Assembly: GCF_000143765.1 (NCBI RefSeq)
Contig: NZ_GL379770.1
Span: forward strand, 1,638,903-1,702,902
Direction of reading: 5' to 3'
DNA: 64,000 bases
DNA from: Sphingobacterium spiritivorum ATCC 33861
Lineage (GTDB): Bacteria > Bacteroidota > Bacteroidia > Sphingobacteriales > Sphingobacteriaceae
Under the pieces are notes generated by a model. It made no database searches, was not told where the DNA came from, and saw nothing but the letters and a program-made list of their open reading frames with translations. Below are positions 44,535-54,505 of the stretch, piece by piece; positions within the stretch are counted from its first letter, which is position 1, and every line of letters starts with the position of its first letter. The position numbers were made by a program, and so were the translations under genes.

Positions 44535-45200
44535 ATGAAAAAAATATTGCTGAGTCTTAACGCCTTATTGCTGCTTACCATTCTTATATCCTGTATCGGT
44601 AAAAGCATGGAAAACCCTTCCCTGTCACAACAGCAGGATCAGAAACCTGATCAAGCCAATATAAAGGAAGCAGACCTCATCTTTCAGTCTTCTCTTTCTG
44701 AACAAAGCAAAGCTATTCAGCTGGCTACAAATTCTCCCTACTCCCACTGTGGCATTATCTTTAAAGAAGGTGAAGAATATGTCGTGCTGGAAGCTGTACA
44801 GCCGGTACAGAAAACAGCTCTTTCTGAGTGGATCGCAAGAGGTGAAAATAGCCAGTACGTGATCCGGCGTCTTAAAAATGCGGATCAGATATTGACAGCA
44901 GATATACTGACAAGTATGAAAAAGGAAGGTGAAAAGCTGGAAGGAAGAGATTATGACATCAGGTTTGAATGGAGCGATGACAATATTTATTGTTCTGAAC
45001 TGATCTATAAAATATATGAACGTGCCGCCGGAATAAAACTGGGGAAGTTGCAACAATTAAAGGATTTTGATTTTACGAATCCCGCTGTCAAGGCTCAATT
45101 AAAGGAACGCTATGGTCATCATATCCCGTTGAATGAAACGGTAATTTCTCCTGCATCAGTCTTTGACAGTGAATTACTCGAAACGATTATACAGAAGTAG
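44535..45200 (+). CDS. YiiX/YebB-like permuted NlpC/P60 lipoprotein
   Basis: 221 residues. Lipobox ends at Cys20 (TILISC). The domain ADLIFQSSLSEQSKAIQLAT, then SPYSHCGIIF (His) and DNIYCSELIYKIYERAAGI (Cys) has the permuted order of the YiiX family of papain-like amidases or peptidases, with Cys after His. Likely attached at the outer membrane and acting on cell-wall or lipid amides. Substrate unknown. Confidence 0.8.
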   Translation: MKKILLSLNALLLLTILISCIGKSMENPSLSQQQDQKPDQANIKEADLIFQSSLSEQSKAIQLATNSPYSHCGIIFKEGEEYVVLEAVQPVQKTALSEWIARGENSQYVIRRLKNADQILTADILTSMKKEGEKLEGRDYDIRFEWSDDNIYCSELIYKIYERAAGIKLGKLQQLKDFDFTNPAVKAQLKERYGHHIPLNETVISPASVFDSELLETIIQK

Positions 45201-45224
45201 GTACTTACATACGAAAAGTATACA

Positions 45225-45950
45225 ATGACTAATCATACATATTTAATATACGGTATCAGTAAAGGTTTAGGCAAAGCTTTAGCTAAACACCTCCCGCAGG
45301 CTGAAGATCTGGTGTATGGAATCTCAAGAAGCCAACCCGATTATCTGCATGAAGTGGATCATAAAATTGAATGGATCGCTGCTGATCTGGCAAATCCGGC
45401 TGAATCCTCCGAAAGTATCCGTCATGTAATAGGTAGTAACTGTATAGATTACCTGATTTATAATGTCGGCATATGGGAACATAATGCTTTTTCAGATGAA
45501 TACGATTTTAAGGATAACACAAAGGAAGAAATCCTTACTATGATCAATACCAATATTTCATCCTGCCTTCTGGCGGTGCAGAGTTTTACAGAGAACTTAA
45601 AGAAATCTGAAAATGCCAAGATTATATTGATTGGCTCTACCTGGGGATTAGAGAATCATAGTGGAAAAGAAGTGACTTTCTCGGCCACTAAATTTGCTCT
45701 GCGCGGAATTGTACACGCATTACGGGAAAATCTACGGGAATACGGTATTGGCGTGTCTATTCTGAATCTGGGATACCTGGCTACTGAATTTGATTATGAT
45801 CAAGACCTGAATAAAGTCTTAGAACAAACGCATGCTGAACTTATTCCTCTGCAGGACGTAATGGCGGCAGTACGATTTATTCTGTCAACCTCAAAGGCCA
45901 GCTGTGTCAAAGAAATTACGATGCCGGCTATGAAAGATACAAATGTATAA
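45225..45950 (+). CDS. Short-chain dehydrogenase/reductase
   Basis: 241 residues, classical SDR fold. The cofactor motif is YLIYGISKGLGKALAKHL (GxxxGxG form altered to GISKGLG), with YNVGIWEH in place of NAG, a Ser (LIGSTWGL), and a distinct active-site region where TFSATKFALRG replaces the usual YxxxK by S-A-T-K. The missing Tyr makes catalysis less certain; an atypical SDR is possible. Confidence 0.8.
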   Translation: MTNHTYLIYGISKGLGKALAKHLPQAEDLVYGISRSQPDYLHEVDHKIEWIAADLANPAESSESIRHVIGSNCIDYLIYNVGIWEHNAFSDEYDFKDNTKEEILTMINTNISSCLLAVQSFTENLKKSENAKIILIGSTWGLENHSGKEVTFSATKFALRGIVHALRENLREYGIGVSILNLGYLATEFDYDQDLNKVLEQTHAELIPLQDVMAAVRFILSTSKASCVKEITMPAMKDTNV

Positions 45951-46068
45951 TTTCTTAGCTCAGACAGGCTGAATATCACTTTTATCAATGATATTGGAAT
46001 AATAATTGACAGTAATGAATTTCCAATAATCTTATTTTTTACATCTTTATAATTAATACATTACTTAA

Positions 46069-46656
46069 ATGAAAACGATACTATTTGCTATTCCTTTTGT
46101 TCTTTTATATTCATGCAACAGTAAGCCCGAAAACAAAAAAGATCTGTCCGCCGGAGATTCAATCTCTTCAGCAGTATCTGCTGATACAATAAGCAAGCCG
46201 GTTTCAGATACCAAAGATCTGACATGGGCCAGCATTCCCGTAAAGCAGCTTCCTGTAACGGATTCTACTAATTTTGATAATTACAAACCCGCAACTAAAC
46301 AAAATCCTGAACTTATTAAGAAGATTAATCTTAAAAAGGCTATTGAAGATGCCACTGATTTTAATATAAATTACAGCATACCATTCTCTGAAAAGTTTGA
46401 AACAGTAGTGGTTACATATCATAAAGGCGAAATGGAATTATGTACGAGCATGCTGACGGTTGATAAAAACTATAAAATCATCGATATCCTGCCCGTTGCA
46501 TATGATGAAGTAGCAGAATCTGCTTTCCGCAAAATCAGCACTATCGAAAAAGGTAAAATCACTATCGAAGACTGGAACTATATGCAGGAAGAGCCGACAA
46601 AAGAAACGCATATTTACACCTTACAGGAAAACGGAAAGTTTAAAGAGGTTAAATAA
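46069..46656 (+). CDS. Hypothetical lipoprotein
   Basis: 195 residues, lipobox ending Cys16 (VLLYSC). A Ser/Thr/Lys-rich linker (~20-60) then a domain with TDSTNFDNYKPATKQNPELIKKINLKKAIEDA and a C-terminal beta-rich half (KFETVVVTYHKGEMELCTSMLTV). No family recognised. The 97 bases to the next gene contain that gene's promoter. Confidence 0.65.
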   Translation: MKTILFAIPFVLLYSCNSKPENKKDLSAGDSISSAVSADTISKPVSDTKDLTWASIPVKQLPVTDSTNFDNYKPATKQNPELIKKINLKKAIEDATDFNINYSIPFSEKFETVVVTYHKGEMELCTSMLTVDKNYKIIDILPVAYDEVAESAFRKISTIEKGKITIEDWNYMQEEPTKETHIYTLQENGKFKEVK

Positions 46657-46736
46657 GATTAAAATATCACGGTTGTATACGCCTCTCTTGTATTAAGTTA
46701 AAAGAGTAGGATTTTCATATTTCAAATTATTTTTGC

Positions 46737-46744
46737 TAAATTTG
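46737..46744 (+). promoter_or_regulatory. -7 promoter element of DUF763 gene, almost at the start codon
   Basis: TAAATTTG, an exact TAnnTTTG match, ends 8 bases before the ATG at 46753. Transcripts would start at or within a few bases of the start codon (near-leaderless). Confidence 0.5.
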
Positions 46745-46752
46745 TTAGTAAT

Positions 46753-47958
46753 ATGAAGCGATCCGGCACAGCAGATTTACCTTTACACTATGGTCATGTC
46801 CCATTGTGGCTTGCAGAGCGTATGGGTAAATTAGGTTTGGCGATTGTAGAAGAGATCATCAGTCATAAAGGTAAGAACGAACTTTTGAGCAGACTGAGTA
46901 ATCCTTTCTGGTTTCAGAGTCTGGGTGCCGTAATGGGTATGGACTGGCATTCTTCCGGCATCACTACCTCCGTAATGGGTGCACTGAAGAGAAGTATTAA
47001 TCCTCATGCTAAGGAATTTGGTATTTATGTCTGTGGAGGTAAAGGCAAATTGTCCCGGCAGACTCCCCTCGAACTTGCACGTTTTGCAGAATATAACGGA
47101 TTAGATGCTGCAGATATGGTAAGGTGCAGCAAACTGGCTGCAAAGGTGGATAATACCGCTGTTCAGGATGGTTTCCAACTCTATCAGCATAATTTTGTGG
47201 TCAGTAATGAAGGGCAATGGACGGTGATTCAGCAAGGTATGAGCGATGCGAGCAGTACAGCCAGACGTTATCACTGGCACTCTTCAGCGGTACAGTCATT
47301 TACAGAAGAACCGCACACTTTTATTTATGGACAAAACTGTGGCGAGATTCTCAATCTTACAGATAAGGCTGCACGTCCGATTAAGGAAGCGATGTTAAGT
47401 GTGGTGGCTGAAGATCCCCGGCTCATATTAAAAGAGCTTACCCATCTGGTTATGCCTGTTCATCATGATGTCCGTTCAGAAAATGTGGATCTGAAAAGAC
47501 TGGGATCTGTATTGTGGTTAGCACAGGATAATAACATTCAGCACTTTGAAGAATTATTATTACTGAAAGGAATGGGACCGCGTACCCTCCAGTCGCTTGC
47601 ACTGGTCAGCGAAGTCATACATGGCAGTCCGGCCCGATTCCGCGATCCGGCAAGATTTTCATTTGCTCACGGTGGTAAAGACGGTCACCCCTTCCCTGTT
47701 CCGGTCACCGTGTATGATGATACAATACAAACCTTGCAGAATGCGATACAACGTTCCAGATTAGGCAATTCAGATAAGACGCAGGCTATCAAATCACTTT
47801 CCCAGGTTGCAAGCCGTATGGAAGAAGGATTTACACCAAATGACAACTTTGATAAAGTAATAGAAAAGGAACGTGCTGACTCCTGGAAATACGGGGGACG
47901 AACAGTATTTGGTAAAGCAAAACCTCCCCTTTCAGCACAACTTAATCTTTTTGATTAA
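46753..47958 (+). CDS. DUF763 domain protein
   Basis: 401 residues. The start ADLPLHYGHVPLWLAERMGKLG, the helix-hairpin-like LLLKGMGPRTLQSLALVSEVI, and HGGKDGHPFPVPV match DUF763, a family found in archaea and bacteria, with suggested DNA-repair connections through genomic context. Here it overlaps endonuclease V by one base, which supports a DNA-repair role. Molecular function not established. Confidence 0.88.
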   Translation: MKRSGTADLPLHYGHVPLWLAERMGKLGLAIVEEIISHKGKNELLSRLSNPFWFQSLGAVMGMDWHSSGITTSVMGALKRSINPHAKEFGIYVCGGKGKLSRQTPLELARFAEYNGLDAADMVRCSKLAAKVDNTAVQDGFQLYQHNFVVSNEGQWTVIQQGMSDASSTARRYHWHSSAVQSFTEEPHTFIYGQNCGEILNLTDKAARPIKEAMLSVVAEDPRLILKELTHLVMPVHHDVRSENVDLKRLGSVLWLAQDNNIQHFEELLLLKGMGPRTLQSLALVSEVIHGSPARFRDPARFSFAHGGKDGHPFPVPVTVYDDTIQTLQNAIQRSRLGNSDKTQAIKSLSQVASRMEEGFTPNDNFDKVIEKERADSWKYGGRTVFGKAKPPLSAQLNLFD

Positions 47959-48665
47959 TGGACTATAATAAACTTACACTACCGGAAGCAACAGAAATAC
48001 AGGAAGATTTGCGTCATAAGCTTCGCTTTGACCGTCCTGATGCTCAGGTTATATATACTATTGGCGGAGCTGATATTTCTTATAATAAGGGTAGTGAAAT
48101 CCTGTATGCCGCTATCGTTATACTGAATTATCCGGATATGACGCTGCGTTCATATGCATTAGCTACCGGACATTCGTCGTTTCCCTATATTCCCGGTTAT
48201 CTGGCCTTTCGTGAAGTACCTGCTTTGCTGAACGCCTGGTCTTTACTTCCGGTGAGACCAGATGTACTGGTGTTAGACGGGCAAGGGATCCTGCATCCCA
48301 GACAAATGGGAATTGCTTCTCACTTTGGAGTGCTTACCGGACAGGCAACCATTGGATGTGCCAAGAATTCATTATATGGCCGCCATGCTGATCTGGCACG
48401 TTTCAAAGGATCATCTACACCAATAGTAGATGGAGTAAAGCATATCGGTCATTTATTGCGGACAAAAGAAGCAGTGAAACCTGTTTTTATCTCTCCGGGA
48501 TACGGTTTGTCCGTGAACAAAAGCCTGGAAGTGATCCGGCAGTCTACCGGACGGTATCGTATTCCCGAACCTACCCGACTGGCTCATAACATTGTGAATG
48601 ACTTTAGAACAGGTAAGCTTAATCCAGGTTATCATGAGGTTGAGCAGCCTTTAAGTTTGTTTTAA
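47958..48665 (+). CDS. nfi: Endonuclease V
   Basis: Cuts DNA 3' of deaminated bases such as inosine. 235 residues. Catalytic signatures are GGADISYNKGS (Asp), VLVLDGQGILHPRQMGIASH (Asp, Gly-rich) and ATIGCAKNSLYGRH, with FISPGYGLSVNKSLEVI near the end. It is coupled to DUF763 upstream (one-base overlap). Confidence 0.94.
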   Translation: MDYNKLTLPEATEIQEDLRHKLRFDRPDAQVIYTIGGADISYNKGSEILYAAIVILNYPDMTLRSYALATGHSSFPYIPGYLAFREVPALLNAWSLLPVRPDVLVLDGQGILHPRQMGIASHFGVLTGQATIGCAKNSLYGRHADLARFKGSSTPIVDGVKHIGHLLRTKEAVKPVFISPGYGLSVNKSLEVIRQSTGRYRIPEPTRLAHNIVNDFRTGKLNPGYHEVEQPLSLF

Positions 48666-48810
48666 GTAGTCATTGCCGGAGTGATTTGAATTACTGTTAT
48701 CTCATCTGGTTTCCGGATATCCCTTTCTAAAGAAAAACTGTAAAAAAGAGAATCCCTCTCCCAAATTAATGGAAAAGGGATAACTCCACCCTGCATTAGA
48801 AAAAAAATAG

Positions 48811-50058
48811 TTAGTGTGAATGCTCCCCTGAATTTGTCATTTTGGCTAACAAGAAAAATGCTCCTTTATGAACCACTTTGTCATTGACTCCAATTTCTTT
48901 TGTTGGAGTAATCGCTGTATACCCGTGTGCAGAGACACCTTTTATAACAGGTATCCTTTCATATACTAATGTTGCTTTCTCTGTGCCTGCTTTTTCATCA
49001 TGCGAGTGTGCATGTTCTTCACCTTCATGGCCGCTTTCGTGATGTTCTTCCTCCCGGTGTGCATCAGTCAGAATGAATATGTAATCCTGTCCCTGAGAAG
49101 ATACAATGGCTTCGTTAGGAACAGCATTCACCTTATTGTCTGATACGATCAGGTTAGCCTGAACCTGCATACCGTTGATCAGTCCTGTTTTATCTCCTAA
49201 TACCTGAGCGTGCACGGCTACCGCATTCGTCTGGGCTTCAAAAGCCTGGCCTATCTGATCGATACGTGCTTCGTAAGATAGCCCGGGATTATTAACTGCA
49301 GAAAAACGGATAAGTTGTCCTTTTTTGACTTTAGGAAGATCCTTTTCATATACATATACATCCACATGAAGAGATTCGTTATTAACGATTTCCAGAATAG
49401 GACTCGATGCATTGATGTTCGAGCCAATTTGCGCTGCTATTGTAGATATTGTTCCGGACATGGGAGCAATTATGGATACCTGCGATGACATTTGTATAGA
49501 TCCGCCACCTGCGGTCAGCTGTTTTTGAAGACTGTTCCGTTGTGCTCTTAAGTTGGCCAGTTCCATTTCTACTTGTTGTAAGCGTTTCAGAGGAGCGGCA
49601 TTACCTTCTACCAGTTCCTGTTGACGTAAGAGCTCAACTTCAGCCAGTTTAATCTGATTATTGGTAAGTTGCAGTTGTTCCTGTGTCTTGATCAGATCCG
49701 GATTATTGATCACTCCTATGCGTTGCCCTTTGCTAACCACATCACCTTGCTGTACAAACAACTGTTGTAATACACCGCCAAACACAGAAGTCACAAAGGC
49801 TTTTTTGTCATTTGGAACCGTAAGTTGTCCGTTCAAAACAAGTCCGTCACTTAAAACCTGCTGAGTCATAGAAGTATAAGTCAGCCCGATTTGTTTGAAC
49901 TGCGCTTCTGTCAGTGACGTTGTAGATTCATTTTCATGTTCGGATTCGCCTTCAGCATGTTCGCCTGCTTCTTTTGAAGGTGCCGGATTCCCGCCACACC
50001 CCGATAAAGAGAGGGCAATTGCACATAATAAGGTTGGATAAATTATGTTGATCTTCAT
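48811..50058 (-). CDS. Heavy-metal efflux RND periplasmic adaptor, CusB/CzcB-like
   Basis: 415 residues, lipoprotein-like N-terminus (LSLSGCGG, Cys21). It has the membrane-fusion-protein layout: lipoyl/beta-barrel halves, a central coiled coil (~120-190, RIGVINNPDLIKTQEQLQLTN to AQRNSLQKQLTAGG), IIAPMSGTIS, and a C-terminal region with a His-rich insert (HREEEHHESGHEGEEHAHSHDE at ~335-356), which probably binds metal ions. It is the last gene of the operon, two bases after the fused pump gene. Confidence 0.92.
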   Translation of the reverse strand: MKINIIYPTLLCAIALSLSGCGGNPAPSKEAGEHAEGESEHENESTTSLTEAQFKQIGLTYTSMTQQVLSDGLVLNGQLTVPNDKKAFVTSVFGGVLQQLFVQQGDVVSKGQRIGVINNPDLIKTQEQLQLTNNQIKLAEVELLRQQELVEGNAAPLKRLQQVEMELANLRAQRNSLQKQLTAGGGSIQMSSQVSIIAPMSGTISTIAAQIGSNINASSPILEIVNNESLHVDVYVYEKDLPKVKKGQLIRFSAVNNPGLSYEARIDQIGQAFEAQTNAVAVHAQVLGDKTGLINGMQVQANLIVSDNKVNAVPNEAIVSSQGQDYIFILTDAHREEEHHESGHEGEEHAHSHDEKAGTEKATLVYERIPVIKGVSAHGYTAITPTKEIGVNDKVVHKGAFFLLAKMTNSGEHSH

Positions 50059-50060
50059 GT

Positions 50061-53000
50061 CTATTTATTGATTGATGTTTGGAAATATTGATAATTAACG
50101 ACACTCTTATTGTATGCATTGAGCGCATTCAGATAGTTGATCTTGATATCTATAGATTGTGTAAGAAACTGGCTTAACTCAGCGTAACTGATTTCTCCGC
50201 TCTGATAGCCCAGATTTGCCGCTTTGATAATCGCTTCTGCCTGCTTGAGGCCGGAGGTTTCATAAAATTGAAGCTGACCTTCATTCTTAATGCGTTCATT
50301 TTCCGCATTTTGGATGTCCGCTGACAATACCTGTTGCACCTGCAGAAGTCCCTGTTGCTGAATGTCATACTCCAGTTGTGCCGCCTTTACTTTGTTATTG
50401 TAATATCCGGATGAAAATATAGGGAAATTAGCAGTTACTGAAAACCCGGTTAGCGGATTCTTTTGTCCCCACAGCCGCTGAGAGAATACCCGTCCTGAGA
50501 AATCCGGCATTTTGCCTTTTTTCTCAACCTGTATTCCGGCTTCTGCCAGTTCCACATTCTTTTCCTGAATGCGAACCAACGGATGCGAAGCGGCCGTAAT
50601 ATCACGCTTATTGAAAGAGATTTTAACAAGCTCTTTTTCATTCGGCAACAGAAACATATTCTGATTCAATATTACACTTAGATTTTGAGCCGATATCAAC
50701 AGATCCTGGTGATTTTGTATCAGGAGTGCTTTATTCTCCTGCCATTTAGTTTCAGCCGCTATTCGTTCCAGTCCTGCTGCTTCTCCAGTCTGTACACGCA
50801 GATCTGCCGCACGGAACAGTTCCTGATAGATGCTGTCCAGTTGTTGAAACAGGCGTTGTCTGGCTTCAAGATACGTTAGCTCATAGTAATTGGTGGATAC
50901 ATCTCTGGTGATACGCGCCTTGATCTCTTCAAGCTGCATGGCAGAAACTTCAACATTTTTACTTAAATAGGCTTTACGTGCCTTATAAAATCCCGGCCAG
51001 CTAAAATCCTGAGAAAGCCCGACTTTCCATATCCCTTGCGGATCAAGCGGTCCCATATCCTCATTCTCCACAAATATTCCTGTCTTGCCGTCAAAAGTTT
51101 TAGCACTTTCCACCTTAAACTTATCTGTCTGGAGTGTGGTTTTTCTGATATCCAGATTAGCCGTCATGGCCTGTTTTATTGCGCTTTCCAGAGTAATACG
51201 TGTTGCTCCCTGCTGGGCAAAAGATTGCTGAGCCGGAACAAATAATATAATAGCCAGTATTAATGGAAGTGTCTTGGTTGCAATACCATTCATTTTGTTG
51301 CTTTTGTTAAAGAAAAGTACATACAGACTTGGCAGAACAAAGAGTGTCAGTAATGTAGCTGAGATCAGACCGCCAATCACGACTGTGGCCAGTGGTTTCT
51401 GCACTTCCGCTCCTGCTCCTGTGCTCAATGCCATAGGTAAGAAGCCTAATGAAGCAACAGTTGCTGTCATTAATACAGGTCGTAGCCGTATCGTGGTGCC
51501 TTTCCATACCCGCTCAAACACATCGTGAACACCGTCTTTTTCAAGTTGATTGAAAGTCGAGATCAATACGATACCGTTAAGAACCGCTACTCCGAACAAT
51601 GCAATAAATCCGACTCCTGCAGATATACTGAAAGGCATATCACGTAGCAAAAGGGCGAATATACCTCCTATTGCACTCATAGGAATGGCTGTATAGATAA
51701 GTATGGATTCTTTAATGGAACGGAAAGTAAAGTATAATAACATAAAGATAAGCAGCAGTGCCACCGGAACGGCAATCATCAACCTGTTAGAAGCTTCTTT
51801 AAGATTTTCAAACGTACCTCCGAATGTATAGTAATAACCTGTGGGCAGAATATTCAATTCATTTAATTTTGTCTGAATATCATTTACTACCGATGTTACA
51901 TCTTTGCCCTTAATATTGAATCCGATAACTACACGTCGTTTTCCATCTTCACGACTAATCTGTGCAGGACCATCTTTCATCGAAATGTTTGCCAATTGAC
52001 TTAACGGGACCTGTTCGCCCTCTCCTGTTACCACCGGAAGATTGCGTACATCTTCGATAGAAGTTTTGTAATTACTGTCCAGCCGGACAACAAGATCAAA
52101 GCGGCGTTCATTTTCATAAATAGATCCCGCGCTGCTTCCTGCAAAAGCCATAGATATCATTTTATTGACCTCATTGACATTAAGCCCGTGAAGACCAAGC
52201 TGTGCACGGTTATATTCAATGGATATCTGTGGAAGTCCGGTTGTACGTTCTACCTGAGGTTCAGAAGCACCGTCTATTGTTTGGACCACTTGTCCCACCT
52301 TGCCTGCCAGAGAAGCCAGGGTGTCAATATTCTCGCCGAAAATCTTGATCGCAACATCTTGTCTTACTCCTGTCATCAGCTCATTGAACCGCATCTGTAT
52401 TGGCTGTGATGCTTCAAAAAATGTTCCCGGAATGACGGATAGCGAATCCATCATACGATCAGCCAGTCCCGTATAGGTGTCACCCCCTGTCCATTCCTTA
52501 ATGGGTTTGAGGGTTACAATAAGATCTGTAGCTTCAGGAGGCATAGGGTCAGTGGGTATTTCGGCACTTCCTGTCTTCCCGACTACTGTTTTCACCTCTG
52601 GAAATTTTTTCAGGATACGGGCAGCTTCCATGGACGTTTCTATACTCTGTGCCAGAGAAGCTCCCTGAGGCAGAATACAGTGGAATGCATAATCACCTTC
52701 CTGAAGTTGAGGAATGAATTCACTACCCATCTTTGAAAACAGAAAGATAGAAAAAGCGAATACTGCCACAGCGACGGCAACCAGCACCTTTCTGATACGT
52801 ACTGCTTTTTTGATAAGTGGCTGATACCAGCGTTGCAATGCATTCATCAGCCTGTCTGCAAAAGTAACTTTGGTATGTGGTTTTTTAGACAAAAACAGTG
52901 CACTCATCATAGGTATATAGGTCAGTGAAAGGATCAGTGCACCAATAATGGCAAAACTCACAGTCTGTGCCATAGGCTTGAACATTTTTCCTTCTATTCC

Positions 53001-54398
53001 TACAAGTGTCAGGATAGGGATATATACAATCAAAATGATTATTTCACCAAATGCGGCACTGTTACGAATCTTAGAAGAAGATTGATAGACTTCTTCGTCC
53101 ATTTCTGCCTGTGTAAGTGGTTGACTGGATTTTCGAAGCCCCAGGTGATGCATGGTAGCCTCTACGATAATCAGTGATCCGTCTATGATAAGTCCAAAAT
53201 CAATAGCTCCCAGACTCATCAGATTGGCGCTGACGCCAAACATACGCATCATTCCCAATGCAAAGAGCATGGAAATAGGAATGGCAGAGGCCACGATCAG
53301 ACCTGCCCGCAGATTTCCGAGAAAAATAATAAGAACGAAAATCACAATAAGGGCACCTTCGATCAGGTTAGTCTGAACAGTACGGATGGCACGGTTTACC
53401 AATTGGGTACGGTCAGAAAAAGCCTCAACAACAACATCTTTTGGTAGAGACTTTTCGATTACTTTCAATTTTTCTTTTACAGCACCTACTACCTGAGCAC
53501 TGTTTGATCCTTTCAGCATCATTACCATGCCTCCAACGGCTTCTTTTTCACCATTGTAGGTCAGTGCTCCGTAACGTACCGCAGAACCCTCCCGTACCTG
53601 TGCAACATCTCTGACGTATACAGGCACACCGTTTCGTTTGCGGATAACAATATTCCGGATATCTTCCATATCCGAAAGTAAACCTACACCTCGTATAAAA
53701 TAGGCGTTAGGCTTTTTATCTATATAGGCTCCTCCTGTATTTTGATTATTAGCCTCCAATGCATTGAATACATCATTGATCCCCAGATTCATCGCACGTA
53801 AGCGATAAGGATCGATAGATACTTCATATTGCTTTAGTTTACCACCAAAACTATTAACTTCGGCTACACCAGGAGTACCGTAAAGCTGTCTGGCGATAAC
53901 CCAATCCTGTAATGTACGCAGATCTGCTGCAGAGTATTTATCTTCCGCTCCTTTGACCGGGTGCAGTACATACTGGTATATTTCTCCCAGTCCGGTAGTG
54001 ATAGGCGCCAGTTCAGGCTTGCCCATACCTTCAGGGATGTTCTCCTCGGCTTCCTTTAATTTTTCATTAATCAGCTGTCTTGCAAAATAGATATCGACAT
54101 CATCGTCAAATACCGCCGTCACGACCGACAGGCCGAATCGGGAAATTGATCTTAATTCAATAAGATCAGGGATATTAGTAAGCTTTTGCTCAATAGGATA
54201 GGAAACAAACTGCTCTACCTCTTGTGTAGCAAGAGAAGGAGATCTGGTAATGATCTGTACCTGATTGTTTGTAATGTCGGGATTAGCATCAATTGGGATA
54301 TGCATGGCACTCCATACACCCCAGATTATAAGTACAAGAGTAAATAATCCGATTACAATCTTATTCCGGATACTGAATCGGATAATTGCGTTCAACAT
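50061..54398 (-). CDS. CusA/CzcA heavy-metal RND pump fused to a CusC/TolC-like outer-membrane factor
   Basis: 1445 residues. Residues ~1-1035 are a full RND pump: helix 1 IRNKIVIGLFTLVLIIWGVW, the heavy-metal-type proton relay IDFGLIIDGSLIIVEA near 400, paired 12-helix layout and GVAVLNGIVLISTFNQL. From M1036 (MNGIATKTLPLILAIILFVP) a signal-like helix leads into ~400 residues of an outer membrane factor (TRITLESAIKQAMTANLDI, helical repeats to YQYFQTSINK). The fusion frame is unbroken. M1036 (51293) could also be an internal start. Substrate ions (Cu, Ag, Co, Zn, Cd) cannot be told. It is flanked by DUF6660 and CusB. Confidence 0.94.
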   Translation of the reverse strand: MLNAIIRFSIRNKIVIGLFTLVLIIWGVWSAMHIPIDANPDITNNQVQIITRSPSLATQEVEQFVSYPIEQKLTNIPDLIELRSISRFGLSVVTAVFDDDVDIYFARQLINEKLKEAEENIPEGMGKPELAPITTGLGEIYQYVLHPVKGAEDKYSAADLRTLQDWVIARQLYGTPGVAEVNSFGGKLKQYEVSIDPYRLRAMNLGINDVFNALEANNQNTGGAYIDKKPNAYFIRGVGLLSDMEDIRNIVIRKRNGVPVYVRDVAQVREGSAVRYGALTYNGEKEAVGGMVMMLKGSNSAQVVGAVKEKLKVIEKSLPKDVVVEAFSDRTQLVNRAIRTVQTNLIEGALIVIFVLIIFLGNLRAGLIVASAIPISMLFALGMMRMFGVSANLMSLGAIDFGLIIDGSLIIVEATMHHLGLRKSSQPLTQAEMDEEVYQSSSKIRNSAAFGEIIILIVYIPILTLVGIEGKMFKPMAQTVSFAIIGALILSLTYIPMMSALFLSKKPHTKVTFADRLMNALQRWYQPLIKKAVRIRKVLVAVAVAVFAFSIFLFSKMGSEFIPQLQEGDYAFHCILPQGASLAQSIETSMEAARILKKFPEVKTVVGKTGSAEIPTDPMPPEATDLIVTLKPIKEWTGGDTYTGLADRMMDSLSVIPGTFFEASQPIQMRFNELMTGVRQDVAIKIFGENIDTLASLAGKVGQVVQTIDGASEPQVERTTGLPQISIEYNRAQLGLHGLNVNEVNKMISMAFAGSSAGSIYENERRFDLVVRLDSNYKTSIEDVRNLPVVTGEGEQVPLSQLANISMKDGPAQISREDGKRRVVIGFNIKGKDVTSVVNDIQTKLNELNILPTGYYYTFGGTFENLKEASNRLMIAVPVALLLIFMLLYFTFRSIKESILIYTAIPMSAIGGIFALLLRDMPFSISAGVGFIALFGVAVLNGIVLISTFNQLEKDGVHDVFERVWKGTTIRLRPVLMTATVASLGFLPMALSTGAGAEVQKPLATVVIGGLISATLLTLFVLPSLYVLFFNKSNKMNGIATKTLPLILAIILFVPAQQSFAQQGATRITLESAIKQAMTANLDIRKTTLQTDKFKVESAKTFDGKTGIFVENEDMGPLDPQGIWKVGLSQDFSWPGFYKARKAYLSKNVEVSAMQLEEIKARITRDVSTNYYELTYLEARQRLFQQLDSIYQELFRAADLRVQTGEAAGLERIAAETKWQENKALLIQNHQDLLISAQNLSVILNQNMFLLPNEKELVKISFNKRDITAASHPLVRIQEKNVELAEAGIQVEKKGKMPDFSGRVFSQRLWGQKNPLTGFSVTANFPIFSSGYYNNKVKAAQLEYDIQQQGLLQVQQVLSADIQNAENERIKNEGQLQFYETSGLKQAEAIIKAANLGYQSGEISYAELSQFLTQSIDIKINYLNALNAYNKSVVNYQYFQTSINK

Positions 54399-54505
54399 AG
54401 TAATAACATAATTAATTAACGACTACTTATTTTGTTTTAAAAATAAGTACGAATAAATAAAATATATCTACATAGACGAAGCTATGAGATATGTTGCGAC
54501 ATTAA

